From assembly GCA_041391225.1 (NCBI GenBank), contig JAWKOL010000032.1:17702-81701 (forward strand): a stretch of DNA of 64,000 bases, in the 5' to 3' direction. Under the pieces are notes generated by a model. The model did no database searches. It had not been told where the DNA came from and saw only the letters and a program-made list of their open reading frames with translations. The translations under genes were made by a program, and so were the position numbers. Positions within the stretch are counted from its first letter, which is position 1. Every line of letters starts with the position of its first letter. This document shows, in pieces, positions 47,353-56,163 of this stretch. The DNA is from RI-153 sp041391225 (GTDB taxonomy: Bacteria; Chloroflexota; Anaerolineae; Caldilineales; Caldilineaceae).

Positions 47353-49013
47353 GCCGCCGCCCGGCGTCTCGATCCGCAGCCGTTCTCCAGGCACGAACCA
47401 GCGTGTGAATTTGGAGGGAAGCACTTCTTCGGCGCCGTCGAGGTGAACGAGGGTATTGCGGCCCACGCTGCCGGGTTCGCCGCCGTCGGCGCCCCAAGGC
47501 GGCGCGGCGCGGCGTTCACTGAGCATGGTGACGGTGGCGGGCGTGCGCATTTCGTATTCGCGTACGATGCCTTCGCCGCCGCGGTGGACGCCCTCGCCGC
47601 CGCTGCCCCGGCGCAGACTGTAGCGCACCAGCCGCAGCGGATAGGCCATCTCCAGCGCCTCCACCGGTGTGTTCAAGGTGTTGGACATGTGGACGTGCGC
47701 GCCGCTCAGGCCGTCACCTGCCGGCGCCGCGCCCATGCCGCCGCCAATGGTTTCGTAGTAGGCCCAAGGACGGTCGTCCGCGGTTTTGCCGCCCATCGTC
47801 ACGTTGTTCATGGTACCCTGGCCGGCCGCGGGCAGGCGTTCGGGCATGGCCTGCGCCAGCGCGCCGATGACGGCGTCGGTGATGCGCTGCGATGTCTCGA
47901 CGTTGCCGCCTGCCACCGCTGCCGGCGGCCGCGCGTTGACCAGACACCCCTCAGGCGCAACGATGTGTACCGGCGCGAAACAGCCCGAGTTCACTGGGAT
48001 CTCGCCCAGCGCCTCGCCCACCAGGCAGCGCACCACGTAGTAACAGGCCGAGCGCGCCACGCTCTCCACGGTGTTGAGCGATCCCTGGATGGCGGGCGCG
48101 GTGCCGGTGAAGTCGAAAGTCACGGTCTCGTCGGCGATGCGCGCCGTCACTCGAATGGGGACCAGCGTCGACCGTTCGCCTTCCACCAGTTCGATCACGT
48201 CCTCGAAGGCGAAGTCGCCCTTGGGCCACTCGGCAATCGCCGTGCGTGTGAGCCGTTCGCTGTAATCGAGCAGATGACCGGCATAGGTCGTCACCTCGTC
48301 GACGCCGTGGGCAGCCATAAGATCGCGCAGCCGCCGTTCGCCCACGGCATGGGCGGCGCGCTGCGCGGCCAGGTCACCGCGGCGTTCGTCGGGCGTGCGC
48401 ACATTGCGCAGGATCAGGCGCAGCACGCCATCGTTCACCCGCCCCGCCTCGTACAACTTCACCGGCGGGATCACAATCCCCTCCTGATACAGCTCTGTCG
48501 AAAGCGGCAGCGAACCCGGACTCATGCCCCCCACATCGGCGTGATGGGCGCGGCTGGCGACGAAGAAGGTTGGGGATTGGGGATTGGGGACTGGGGATTG
48601 GGTTGAGCAGGCGACGCCTTCTGCGTGGGATCAGTTGTTGTCTCCAAAGAATCGGCGGCAAGACTCGCCGTGGGCATGGTATCACCAGTCCCCAAAAATA
48701 CCGGTGATATCATCGTAATGTCCGGCAGGTGCGATCCGCCGGCGTAGGGATCGTTGAGGAGCACGACATCGCCGGGCGCCCAGGTGGGGAAGGCGTCGAG
48801 CGCGGCCTGCACGCTGGCAGGCATAGCGCCCAGATGCACGGGGATGTGCGCCGCCTGCGCCACCAACCGTCCCTGTGCGTCGAAGACCGCGCACGAAAAG
48901 TCCAGCCGTTCCTTGATGTTGGGCGAGTAGCTCGTGCGCCGCAACGTGATCCCCATCTCCTCGGCAATGCCCGAGAAGCGGTGACGGTAGAGTTCGAGGG
49001 TGATGGGATCCAT
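47326..49013 (-). CDS. hyuB: Hydantoinase B/oxoprolinase (HyuB), interrupted by a repeat insertion
   Basis: Catalytic partner of HyuA in ATP-dependent N-methylhydantoinase/5-oxoprolinase complexes. ATG 49013 opens DPITLELYRHRFSGIAEEMGITLRR, then SYSPNIKERLDFSCAVFDAQG and PGDVVLLNDPYAGGSHLPDITMISPVF. A roughly 130-bp foreign stretch follows (about 48570-48700, giving Thr/Ala/Pro-rich residues), after which the family resumes one frame over with FFVASRAHHADVGGMSPGSLPL and runs to the stop at 47326 (GRFDFTG-like TFDFTGTAPAIQGSLNTV, GTMNNVTMGG, TPGGGGWG). Without the insert the length would be about 520 residues, normal for HyuB. The tail WGRKKNE derives from a dispersed repeat. Confidence 0.88.
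48570..48700. repeat. Repeat element inserted in hyuB
   Basis: About 130 bp beginning with tandem TTGGGGATTGGGGATTGGGG and ending CACCAGTCCCCAAAA, so its ends are inverted (GGGGACTGG and CCAGTCCCC). It lies between two halves of the hyuB family alignment. Similar GATTGGTGACTGG or GATTGGGG arrays are at 41703-41730, 49030-49060 and 62170-62192. Confidence 0.75.
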
Positions 49014-49135
49014 GTGTGTTCTCCAGGAAAGACTGGTGATTGGTGACTGGTGACTGGGATCGACGTGATGGGGGGCGGGAATTTCCAGAGGATAGGATGA
49101 TGGCAGGCAAGAACGCCATCATCCCATCATCCCAA

Positions 49136-51187
49136 TCACAAATCACCAATCTCTTCTTTCTCCACCCAAAGATTCCGCCACCCATCCACCCACACCGCCC
49201 ACGCCGGCGGCACGACCACGGTGGTGTCGAATTGGTAGATCATGGCGGGGCCGGTGAAGCGGGCGCCGGGTTGCAGGCGCGCACGGGCGTAGCAGTCCAC
49301 GGGCTGGGGCGCGTCGCGGTGGAACCAGACGTCGGAGACGCCCAGGCGCGCCGCGCCGGGATCGGCGTCGCCCAGCGCTTCTTCGTGCAGTTCGGGCCGC
49401 GCGCCAGGACCAATCCCCTGCACGCGCAAGGTGACCACTTCCACCGGCTCATCTTCGGCGGCGTAGCCGTAGCGTTGGGCGTGGATGGCGTGGAAGCGCG
49501 CCACCGCCGTGGCCACGCCGTCGGCGCTGATCGGCGTTGCCAGCGGCGCGGTCAACTCGTAGCTCTGGCCGCGGTAGCGCATGTCCAGCGCCGCCTCGAT
49601 GCGCGGATCAGCCACGCCTTCGGCCAGCAGCACCGTGCGGCATTCTTGCGCCAGGCGGTCGAACGTTGTGGCCAGCGGCTTCGTGTCCGCGGCGAGGGCG
49701 GCGGCGGGCGAAAGGATCGCCTGCGCCGTCTCGTGGACCACGTCGGCCATGAGCAGGCCCAGTGCGCTGAGCACACCCGGATGCGGCGGCAACAGAATGC
49801 GACGGATGCCCAGCGCCTCGGCCAGTTCACAGGCGTGCAGCGGACCGGCGCCACCGAACGGCACAAAGACAAATTCCTTGGGATCGTAGCCCCGCTCTAC
49901 CGACACCCGACGCAGCGCCCGCTCCATGGTGGCGTTGGCCACGCGGATCACACCCAGCGCCGCTTCCTCTGCCGAGAAGCCGCCCAGATCCGCGCCCAGG
50001 CGGGTCAACGCGGCGTGCGCGGCGCCCGCGTCTAATTGCAACGTCCCACTGCCGCCCAGGAACTGACCGGCATCGAGCCGCCCCAACACCAAATTGGCGT
50101 CGGTGACGGTGGGTTGTGCGCCGCCGCGCCCGTAGCAGACCGGCCCAGGCACCGCGCCCGCGCTCTGCGGTCCTACGTGCAGGCCGCCGGCCGCGTCTAC
50201 GTAGGCCAGGCTGCCGCCGCCCGCGCCCACGGTGTGGATGTCGATCACCGGCAGGCGCAGGGGCAGCCCAGCGATCTCGCTTTCGGCGGTGCGCAGGATC
50301 TCACCGGGGCAAAGTGACACGTCGGTGCTGGTGCCGCCCATGTCGAAGGTGATGATCTGCACCGGCGCATCTGGCTCCCGGCGCGCCTGCGCGGCCAGGG
50401 AAAACGCGCCCACCACGCCCCCCGCCGGTCCACTCAGCACCAGGCGCGCCGGTTCCCGCGCCGCCTGATCCACGCCGATGGCGCCGCCGTTGGACTGCAT
50501 AATGCGGATGCCGCTGCCCGGCAACGAACCGGAAAGCCGCCGCACGTAGCGATCCACCAGCGGGCGCACGTAGGCGTTGATCGTCGTGGTGGCGGCGCGT
50601 TCGTACTCGCGGTATTCGGGCAGCACGTCGCTGCTCAACGAAATCAGCAGATCGGGGCGGCGGCTCTGCAACATCTCGGCCACCCGACGTTCGTGGGCAG
50701 GGTTGCGATAGGAAAAGAGAAAGCAGATCGCCACGCTCTCGGGCATTGCCTCCAAAAGACGATCCAACGTCTCAGCAGCCGCGGCCTCGTCCAAGGGCGT
50801 AAGGACGTTCCCATCCACGTCCAATCGTTCAGTCACCTCGAAGAGCAGCGCAGCCGGTGTCAACTGCGGGGGGCGTTCCTGGTGCAGTTTGTAGAGATGC
50901 GGTCGATTCTGCCGCCCAATCTCGATCACATCGGCGAAACCCGCCGTGGTCAACAGTGCGGTGCGCGCCCCGCGCCGCTCCAACAGCGCGTTCGTGGCCA
51001 CCGTCGTGCCGTGGACGATGTCGAGCTGATCGGCGGCAGGCAGCGTCATCTCTTGCAAGCCCGTCACAATCGCCTGGCTCTGATCCGCCGGCGTCGTCGG
51101 CGACTTGAAGACGTGCAGCCGCCCGTCTACCAGCGCCACAAAATCTGTGAACGTCCCCCCCACGTCAATACCAACCAGCGTCGTCAT
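49136..51187 (-). CDS. hyuA: Hydantoinase A/5-oxoprolinase ATPase subunit (HyuA)
   Basis: 683 residues from ATG 51187, with AAAGGA upstream; the longer frame to 51226 is rejected. TTLVGIDVGGTFTDFVALV is the actin-like phosphate-1 loop of the family. VHGTTVATNALLERRGARTALLTTAGFADVIEIGRQNRPHLY (positions about 50-110), ITFDMGGTSTDVSLC and VPFGGAGPLHACELAEALG are also diagnostic. It couples ATP hydrolysis to opening of hydantoin or 5-oxoproline rings with HyuB. hyuA precedes hyuB on the same strand with a 122-nt gap partly filled by repeats. Confidence 0.95.
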   Translation of the reverse strand: MTTLVGIDVGGTFTDFVALVDGRLHVFKSPTTPADQSQAIVTGLQEMTLPAADQLDIVHGTTVATNALLERRGARTALLTTAGFADVIEIGRQNRPHLYKLHQERPPQLTPAALLFEVTERLDVDGNVLTPLDEAAAAETLDRLLEAMPESVAICFLFSYRNPAHERRVAEMLQSRRPDLLISLSSDVLPEYREYERAATTTINAYVRPLVDRYVRRLSGSLPGSGIRIMQSNGGAIGVDQAAREPARLVLSGPAGGVVGAFSLAAQARREPDAPVQIITFDMGGTSTDVSLCPGEILRTAESEIAGLPLRLPVIDIHTVGAGGGSLAYVDAAGGLHVGPQSAGAVPGPVCYGRGGAQPTVTDANLVLGRLDAGQFLGGSGTLQLDAGAAHAALTRLGADLGGFSAEEAALGVIRVANATMERALRRVSVERGYDPKEFVFVPFGGAGPLHACELAEALGIRRILLPPHPGVLSALGLLMADVVHETAQAILSPAAALAADTKPLATTFDRLAQECRTVLLAEGVADPRIEAALDMRYRGQSYELTAPLATPISADGVATAVARFHAIHAQRYGYAAEDEPVEVVTLRVQGIGPGARPELHEEALGDADPGAARLGVSDVWFHRDAPQPVDCYARARLQPGARFTGPAMIYQFDTTVVVPPAWAVWVDGWRNLWVEKEEIGDL

Positions 51188-51334
51188 ACGCCATCCTTTA
51201 GTAACTGTGCAGACATAACAGGACAAAGCCGGCTGAGCTTGTCGAAACCCAGGAGCGGGTCTGCTCGCGCACCTGCTCTGCTCTCTCTGACAAGCTCAAC
51301 CGGCGCTAGTCCTGACGCTGTACAGCTTCATCTT

Positions 51335-51817
51335 TTACACGATGTTTATAGCCGCGATCCACTTGACCTGCCGTAGCGCGCCTTCGGTCTCGTTTGTTCG
51401 ATCAAGCGCATCAGCCCCGCCTCGCGGGTCAGCGGTGCGCCGTCGATGGTGAAGCCAGCAGCGCGGGCAGGTTGCGGGCAAGGCTTCCACCTCTTCGCGA
51501 AAAAGCCGCACGCCGAAGCCGTCGTCGCTGACCACGGCGACTTCGGTCCACCGCGCCGTCTCCACTGTGTACTCGATCAGCGACAACAGCGGCACACCGG
51601 TGAACGCAAACGGCCCTGAAGTGCCGTGTCCTGTGCTGGACGATGTTGCAATCGGTCACGGTGACAGCGGGGAGCGCCTCGCAGCATCTCCGGCGTGTAG
51701 CGCATCGTCTCGTCACCACGTCACCACGAAAGACGCGCCCGCGGAGGGTGGCGCCGGATTCTGATCATGGCCGTGCGGGCGTAGCGGATCGTGCTCGTGA
51801 TCGTTGTGATCCATCAT
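51335..51817 (-). CDS. Sulfite-oxidase-like molybdopterin-domain protein, frameshifted
   Basis: ATG 51817 or 51814 with GGAGAT upstream. The N-terminus is His/Asp-rich (MDHNDHEHDPLRPHGHDQNP). After a shift near 51715 the frame reads MRYTPEMLRG, and after more shifts FTGVPLLSLIEYTVETARWTEVAVVSDDGFGVRLFREEVEALP, AFTIDGAPLTREAGLMRLI and a final ETEGALRQVKWIAAINIV. This order matches small Moco-binding-domain proteins of the sulfite oxidase family (FxGVPL...V.S.DGF...L...EV...VKW+..I). At least four indels; about 155 residues. It lacks a Cys ligand in the readable portion. Confidence 0.6.
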
Positions 51818-51854
51818 GGCATCTCCATCATTTCGTTCCATCTTCCCGGCTCCA

Positions 51855-52175
51855 TCACTTCGGTTCCATTGTGAAGGTGAGCGGATAGCCATTGGCGCGC
51901 GCCGCGGTGTGGGCCTCGGCGATCAGCCGCTCCGCCTCCGCGCGCGGACGCGAACAGACCGCTGCCACGCCCTGTGAGTGCGCCTGCCACGTGATGTGTT
52001 CGGCCAACTCCGCCGATAGCTTAAAAATGTGCCGCAGCACCAGAATCACGAAATCGTACGGCGTCACGTCGTCGTTGTGGATCAGAATCTTGTACTTGCC
52101 TTCGTCGGGCTGCGCCAGGTCGATTTCAGGCCGTTGCTCGGTCTGCGTACCCACCCGAGATACAGTGTCAGGCAT
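51855..52175 (-). CDS. clpS: ClpS adaptor of the Clp protease
   Basis: 106 residues from ATG 52175, with a GGGGGG purine run 7-8 nt upstream; the frame extending to 52331 has no support. ClpS delivers N-degron substrates to ClpA/ClpC. KYKILIHNDDVTPYDFVILVLRHIF contains the NDD-hydrophobic signature forming the N-end-rule pocket. HSQGVAAVCSRPRAEAERLIAEAHTAARANGYPLTFTMEP matches the rest of the fold. The 25-residue N-terminal extension is usual. Divergent from the nuclease lipoprotein gene; no clpA nearby. Confidence 0.93.
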   Translation of the reverse strand: MPDTVSRVGTQTEQRPEIDLAQPDEGKYKILIHNDDVTPYDFVILVLRHIFKLSAELAEHITWQAHSQGVAAVCSRPRAEAERLIAEAHTAARANGYPLTFTMEPK

Positions 52176-52364
52176 TGCGTCACCCCCCTGAATGTCACAC
52201 AAAATCGCATCGGCTAGTTTAGCAGGGATTCGGCGCACTGAACAGTTTTGGAAAAAGGAAACGACACATTTCTCGCAACCTGCGCGTCCATTTCCCAGCG
52301 CGCTCAGACCGGAGTAAAATGCCATCATCAACGAACTTTCACGTATGCAACGTAGGAACTCGCC

Positions 52365-53314
52365 ATGATCATGCCCTTCTCTTCGATTGCGTCCTTTGCC
52401 AGGCTGTGCAGCCTGTGCCTGATCGTCGGTGTGCTGGCCGCCTGTGCCGTCCCATCACCGGCAAGCGTCGATCTGCCCATGTCCACCCCGGCAGCCATAC
52501 CGCCGTTTACGGCAACCGCCACGCCCGAACCAACCGCAACCACTGTCCCCACCGACACGCCCGAACCCACAGCCACGCCGCAGCCCACCAACACGCCCAC
52601 GCCCTACCCGTTCCCGCCCGAATTCGTGCAGGCCATCGCGGTCCAGGCGTTCGACGGCAACACCATCGAAGTGCAGATCGCAGGACGTGCGCCAGGTGCG
52701 CTACGTGTTGATCCAGGCGCCCGAGCTCGAAGAACCGCTTGGCGATGTCGCCCAGGCGCGCAACCAGGAACTGGTGACCGGGCAGACCGTCTACCTGGAG
52801 AAAGATCGCAACGAGACCGACCGCAACGGTCGGCTGCTGCGCTACGTCTACCTGGCCGACGGGCGTATGGTCAACGAGATCCTGGTGCGCGAGGGCCTGG
52901 CCCAGGTCGCACCGGTAGGCGGCGACGTGAAGTATGAACCCGAACTGCGCATGGCCCAGGCCGACGCCATGATCCAGGGCTGATCAACAACGAAGCGTTT
53001 TCACCGCCAACTGCAACGCGTCCTTGCGTTCCGGCCCCGGCGCCGAATTCCCAGCGGTGGGCACTGCGCCCGTGGGGCAGTTGCTCGACATCGTGGGCCG
53101 CACCGAAAACGGCGCCTGGTACCAACTGGCCGACGGCAACTGGATCGCCCGCTTCATGGTGGACAACGCACCGCTGACGATCCCCGTAACCACCCCGGCT
53201 TGCGCACCGTCAACCGGACGGGTACAATGGACGTATCGAAATCCAACCACCTCTCAGCGATTGGATGATGCATGTCGATCACCTCACTGTTCAGCCCCGT
53301 CCCTGGTGACCTGA
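52365..53314 (+). CDS. Lipoprotein with nuclease-like (SNase/TNase) and SH3b domains, two frameshifts
   Basis: The lipobox is GVLAACA (Cys lipidation), followed by a Thr/Pro/Ala spacer of about 60 residues (cell-surface linker). A staphylococcal-nuclease-like domain follows: VQAFDGNTIEVQI, then (shift near 52686) VRQVRYVLIQAPELEEP, ARNQELVTGQTVYLEKD and LLRYVYLADGRMVNEILVREGLAQV. A shift near 52980 leads into an SH3b domain: SVFTANCNASLRSGPGAEF, LDIVGRTENGAWYQLADGNWI. The canonical catalytic Arg residues (RxxxxxxP, then YxRxxA) are only partly present, so nuclease activity is uncertain. The last codons overlap the start of the M23 gene by 43 nt. Confidence 0.75.
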
Positions 53315-55050
53315 TTCGCCCGACGACGACTGTCAACCTGCGCCGTACGCTCGGCTATCTCGGCAAAACCGCGGGCGACATAATCGCCCAGGTGACGCCC
53401 GAAGATCGGCTGCGTGTCGTTTCCACGGCCCCGGCCCACGCCGACGGCATCTCGTGGTGGGAAGTGGAACGCGGCCCTACCGCTGCTCGCCCCGAACTGC
53501 AAGGCTGGATCGCGCAGACTGTCCCCGGCGCAGAGACGCCGCTCTTTGAACCAGCGCCGATCACCGCACCGCCTGCACCCGAAACGCCGACGCCTTCCCG
53601 CGCCATTTTGGGCGTGGGCAACTGGGCGATCACCCAGGCATTGGTCAATCTACGCCGTACACCGGGCATGCGCGACAAACCGGCAGACGACGTGATCGTG
53701 GCAGCGCCCGCCAACTCGCGCGTCCTCATCACAGATGGCCCGCGCGCGCTGGACGACATGACGTGGTGGCAGGTCGAAGCAACCGTCAACTCGCAGACGG
53801 CGACGGGCTGGATGGCGCAAGCCACCGCCGACGGCATCGTGCTCCTTTCCCCGTCTGCAGAGGATGGCGAAGCCGGCGACGAAACAAGCGACGACGGCGC
53901 ACCGTCGTTCCACGTGGGCGACGAAGTGCGCACACAGACCACCGTGCGCTTGCGGCGCAGCCCCGGTCACGTAGACAAACCTGCCGACGACGTCCTCGCC
54001 GACGTGGCGCCCAACACAGCCGCCCGTCTGCTCGAAGGCCCGAGCGGCGAAGACAATCTCACCTGGTGGCAGGTGCGCGTCGCTGTCAACGGCGTTGACC
54101 GTACCGGCTGGATGGCGCAGAGCGGCCCCGATGGTTCTGTTCTGTTGGCCGCGGCGCAGTCCGAAGCGCCGCCGACCACGCCGTCCGTTTTCCAGATCGG
54201 CGACCGCATTGTCACCACAACCAGCGTGCGTGTGCGCAGGCAGCCCGGTCACATCGGCCAGCCCGAGGGCGACGTCCTCGGTGGCTTCTGGCCCGACATG
54301 ACGCTGTGGGTGCGCGGCGGTCCGCAGCAGGCGGATGGACTGATCTGGTGGCTGGTGAGCGGCGTGATCACCAACGGCGACACCGTCACCGGTTGGGCCG
54401 CCCAGTTGCTGGACGACGGTGCCACGCTGCTGTCGGCGCCGTCGTTGCTGCCAGGCACCGAGATCCCCACCCCCGCGCAAGGACGCTACCTGGGCGCGCC
54501 CTTCCAGGGGCGCAGGTCCATCTCGCAACTCTTCGGCGAGAATCCCGAATTCTACGGGCGCTACACCTACAATGGCATCGCCCTGCGCGGACACAACGCC
54601 GTAGATTTCGCCATGCCCGTGGGTGTTCCGCTACTGGCGGTGGACAACGGCGAAATCTCGCAGATCGGCTTCGACGTGGATGGCTACGGTCATTTTGTGG
54701 TGGTCAAACACAGTTGGGGCGAAACGCTCTACGCACACATGAACCGGGTGGACGTGCATCTCAGCCAGCCAGTCGGCCGCGGCCACACGCTGGGGCCATC
54801 CGGCAACACCGGCGCCAGCACCGGACCCCACCTGCACTTCGCCATCCGCCACAACGGCGCCGACCGCGAAGACGGTTGGGGCGGCTTCCGTGATCCGCTG
54901 CCCTACCTTGATCCGTCGGCCTTCGTCCTGCCTTCGTACCTGCTGCGCGGCACAGAGCGTATGCTCACCCCCAGCGGGCCGTACAACGTGGTGTGGGCGC
55001 TGCCGCCTTCGGGCATGTCGGAAGAGAGTGAAGAGAGTCCGCGACCTTGA
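53272..55050 (+). CDS. M23 (LytM) peptidase with four SH3-like repeats
   Basis: 592 residues. Four related units of about 90 residues (for example VNLRRTPGMRDKPADDVI...MTWWQVEATVNSQTATGWMAQ and VRLRRSPGHVDKPADDVL...LTWWQVRVAVNGVDRTGWMAQ) are SH3b-like cell-wall-binding modules with a conserved TxVRLRR-P-G start and WW centre. The C-terminal LytM domain has GHNAVDFAMPVGVPLLAV (His and Asp zinc ligands) and GPHLHFAI (catalytic His and ligand His). This is a complete zinc endopeptidase for peptidoglycan cross-bridges. No signal peptide is evident at the annotated start, so export is unclear. It overlaps the preceding SH3 lipoprotein gene. Confidence 0.9.
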   Translation: MSITSLFSPVPGDLIRPTTTVNLRRTLGYLGKTAGDIIAQVTPEDRLRVVSTAPAHADGISWWEVERGPTAARPELQGWIAQTVPGAETPLFEPAPITAPPAPETPTPSRAILGVGNWAITQALVNLRRTPGMRDKPADDVIVAAPANSRVLITDGPRALDDMTWWQVEATVNSQTATGWMAQATADGIVLLSPSAEDGEAGDETSDDGAPSFHVGDEVRTQTTVRLRRSPGHVDKPADDVLADVAPNTAARLLEGPSGEDNLTWWQVRVAVNGVDRTGWMAQSGPDGSVLLAAAQSEAPPTTPSVFQIGDRIVTTTSVRVRRQPGHIGQPEGDVLGGFWPDMTLWVRGGPQQADGLIWWLVSGVITNGDTVTGWAAQLLDDGATLLSAPSLLPGTEIPTPAQGRYLGAPFQGRRSISQLFGENPEFYGRYTYNGIALRGHNAVDFAMPVGVPLLAVDNGEISQIGFDVDGYGHFVVVKHSWGETLYAHMNRVDVHLSQPVGRGHTLGPSGNTGASTGPHLHFAIRHNGADREDGWGGFRDPLPYLDPSAFVLPSYLLRGTERMLTPSGPYNVVWALPPSGMSEESEESPRP

Positions 55051-55060
55051 GAGGTGCTCA

Positions 55061-55120
55061 TCAATCACAGTGAATAAAAGACCGGCCCGATGGGGCCGGT
55101 CTTTTATTCACTGTGATTGA
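55061..55120. terminator. 28-bp perfect palindrome, bidirectional terminator
   Basis: Arms 55061-55088 and 55093-55120 are perfectly complementary over 28 bp around the loop GATG. The GC-rich centre GACCGGCCC/GGGCCGGTC is flanked by AAAA and TTTT, so it terminates in both directions between the convergent M23 and aminotransferase genes. Confidence 0.92.
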
Positions 55121-55125
55121 CTTGA

Positions 55126-56042
55126 TTATGCCGCGTCACCTCTGCGGCACAGGTGTGACCAGTGCATGTACTTCTCCTCTTGCCCCTTGACCACACGGAA
55201 ATAGAGCGCCTGAGTTCCGTCACCAACGGGCCGACTTCACCCGATCCAATGGGCCGGTGATCGATGGAGCTGATGGGCACACCTGAGCGCCGGTGCCACA
55301 GTAGAAGGCTTCGTCGGCCAGGTAGACTTCGCTGCGGTCGATCTGGCGTTCCTCCACGGGTAGCTCCCATTTCCTTCTGCACCAGTTCGATGATGGTGCG
55401 CCGGGCGATGCCTTCCAAAATGTTGCTGCTGGTGGGCGGCGTCACCACCACACCGTTGCGGATCATCATGAAATTGGCCGCGCTGCCTTCGGAGACGTGA
55501 CCATCCTGGTTGAGGACGATGGCATCGTCGTAGCCATTGAGCTGCGCTCACCCTGATCGGCGCTGTTGGCGTAACTGCCGATGATCTTGCCGCGGGCGGG
55601 GATGGCGGTATCGTCCACGCCGCCAACTGCTGGTGCCGACGCTGATACCGGCGATGGGCAAGTAGTTGCCCACCGGCTGGCTGAAGATGGCGACTTCGTC
55701 TTTGAGATCGTGCAATTTGACGGCGATGGATTCGTCGGCCTTGTAGGCCAGCGGGCGGATGTAGCAATTCTGCGTCCAACCTTCCCGGGACAGCAGATCC
55801 AACGTGATCTGCGCCAACGATTCGGGCGTGTAGTCGAGGCTGGCCAGTAGCACGCGGCGCTGTCTAAAGCGGCGGAAGCGATCCAGAATGCGGAAGACGT
55901 ACAATTGCTGCCGTTCCTCATTCCAGTAGCCACGAATCCCACCGAAACAACCCGTGCCATAGTTGAACGTGTTGGTCATAATGCTGACTTTGGCCTGCTC
56001 AATGGGGATGATCTCATGCTGGAAGTAGGCATACTTTGTCAC
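55126..56042 (-). CDS. ilvE: Branched-chain amino acid aminotransferase, copy 2, frameshifted
   Basis: GTG 56042 with AAGGAG 8 nt upstream. The start TKYAYFQHEIIPIEQAKVSI and NTFNYGTGCFGGIRGYWNEERQQLYVFRILDRF closely parallel copy 1. Shifts then expose LASLDYTPESLAQITLDLL, NCYIRPLAYKADESIAVKLHDLKDEVAIFSQPVGNYLPIAG, DDTAIPARGKIIGSYANSA (catalytic Lys region), then LNGYDDAIVLNQDGHVSEGSAANFMM-equivalent text and an end GQEEKYMHWSHLCRRGDAA at TAA 55126-55128. At least five indels, at homologous but not identical positions to copy 1. Two paralogues 11 kb apart suggest duplication or distinct substrate ranges. Confidence 0.82.
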
Positions 56043-56163
56043 GAGGCGACTCCTTCGGCTGCGACAGAGAAGAGATTGAGTTCGTGGGGATAGTATACAC
56101 CCGAACGGCGAGAATCAGGGACTGGGTGAGGGGTGAGAAGGGTGCGGTGACAGGGTGATCCTG

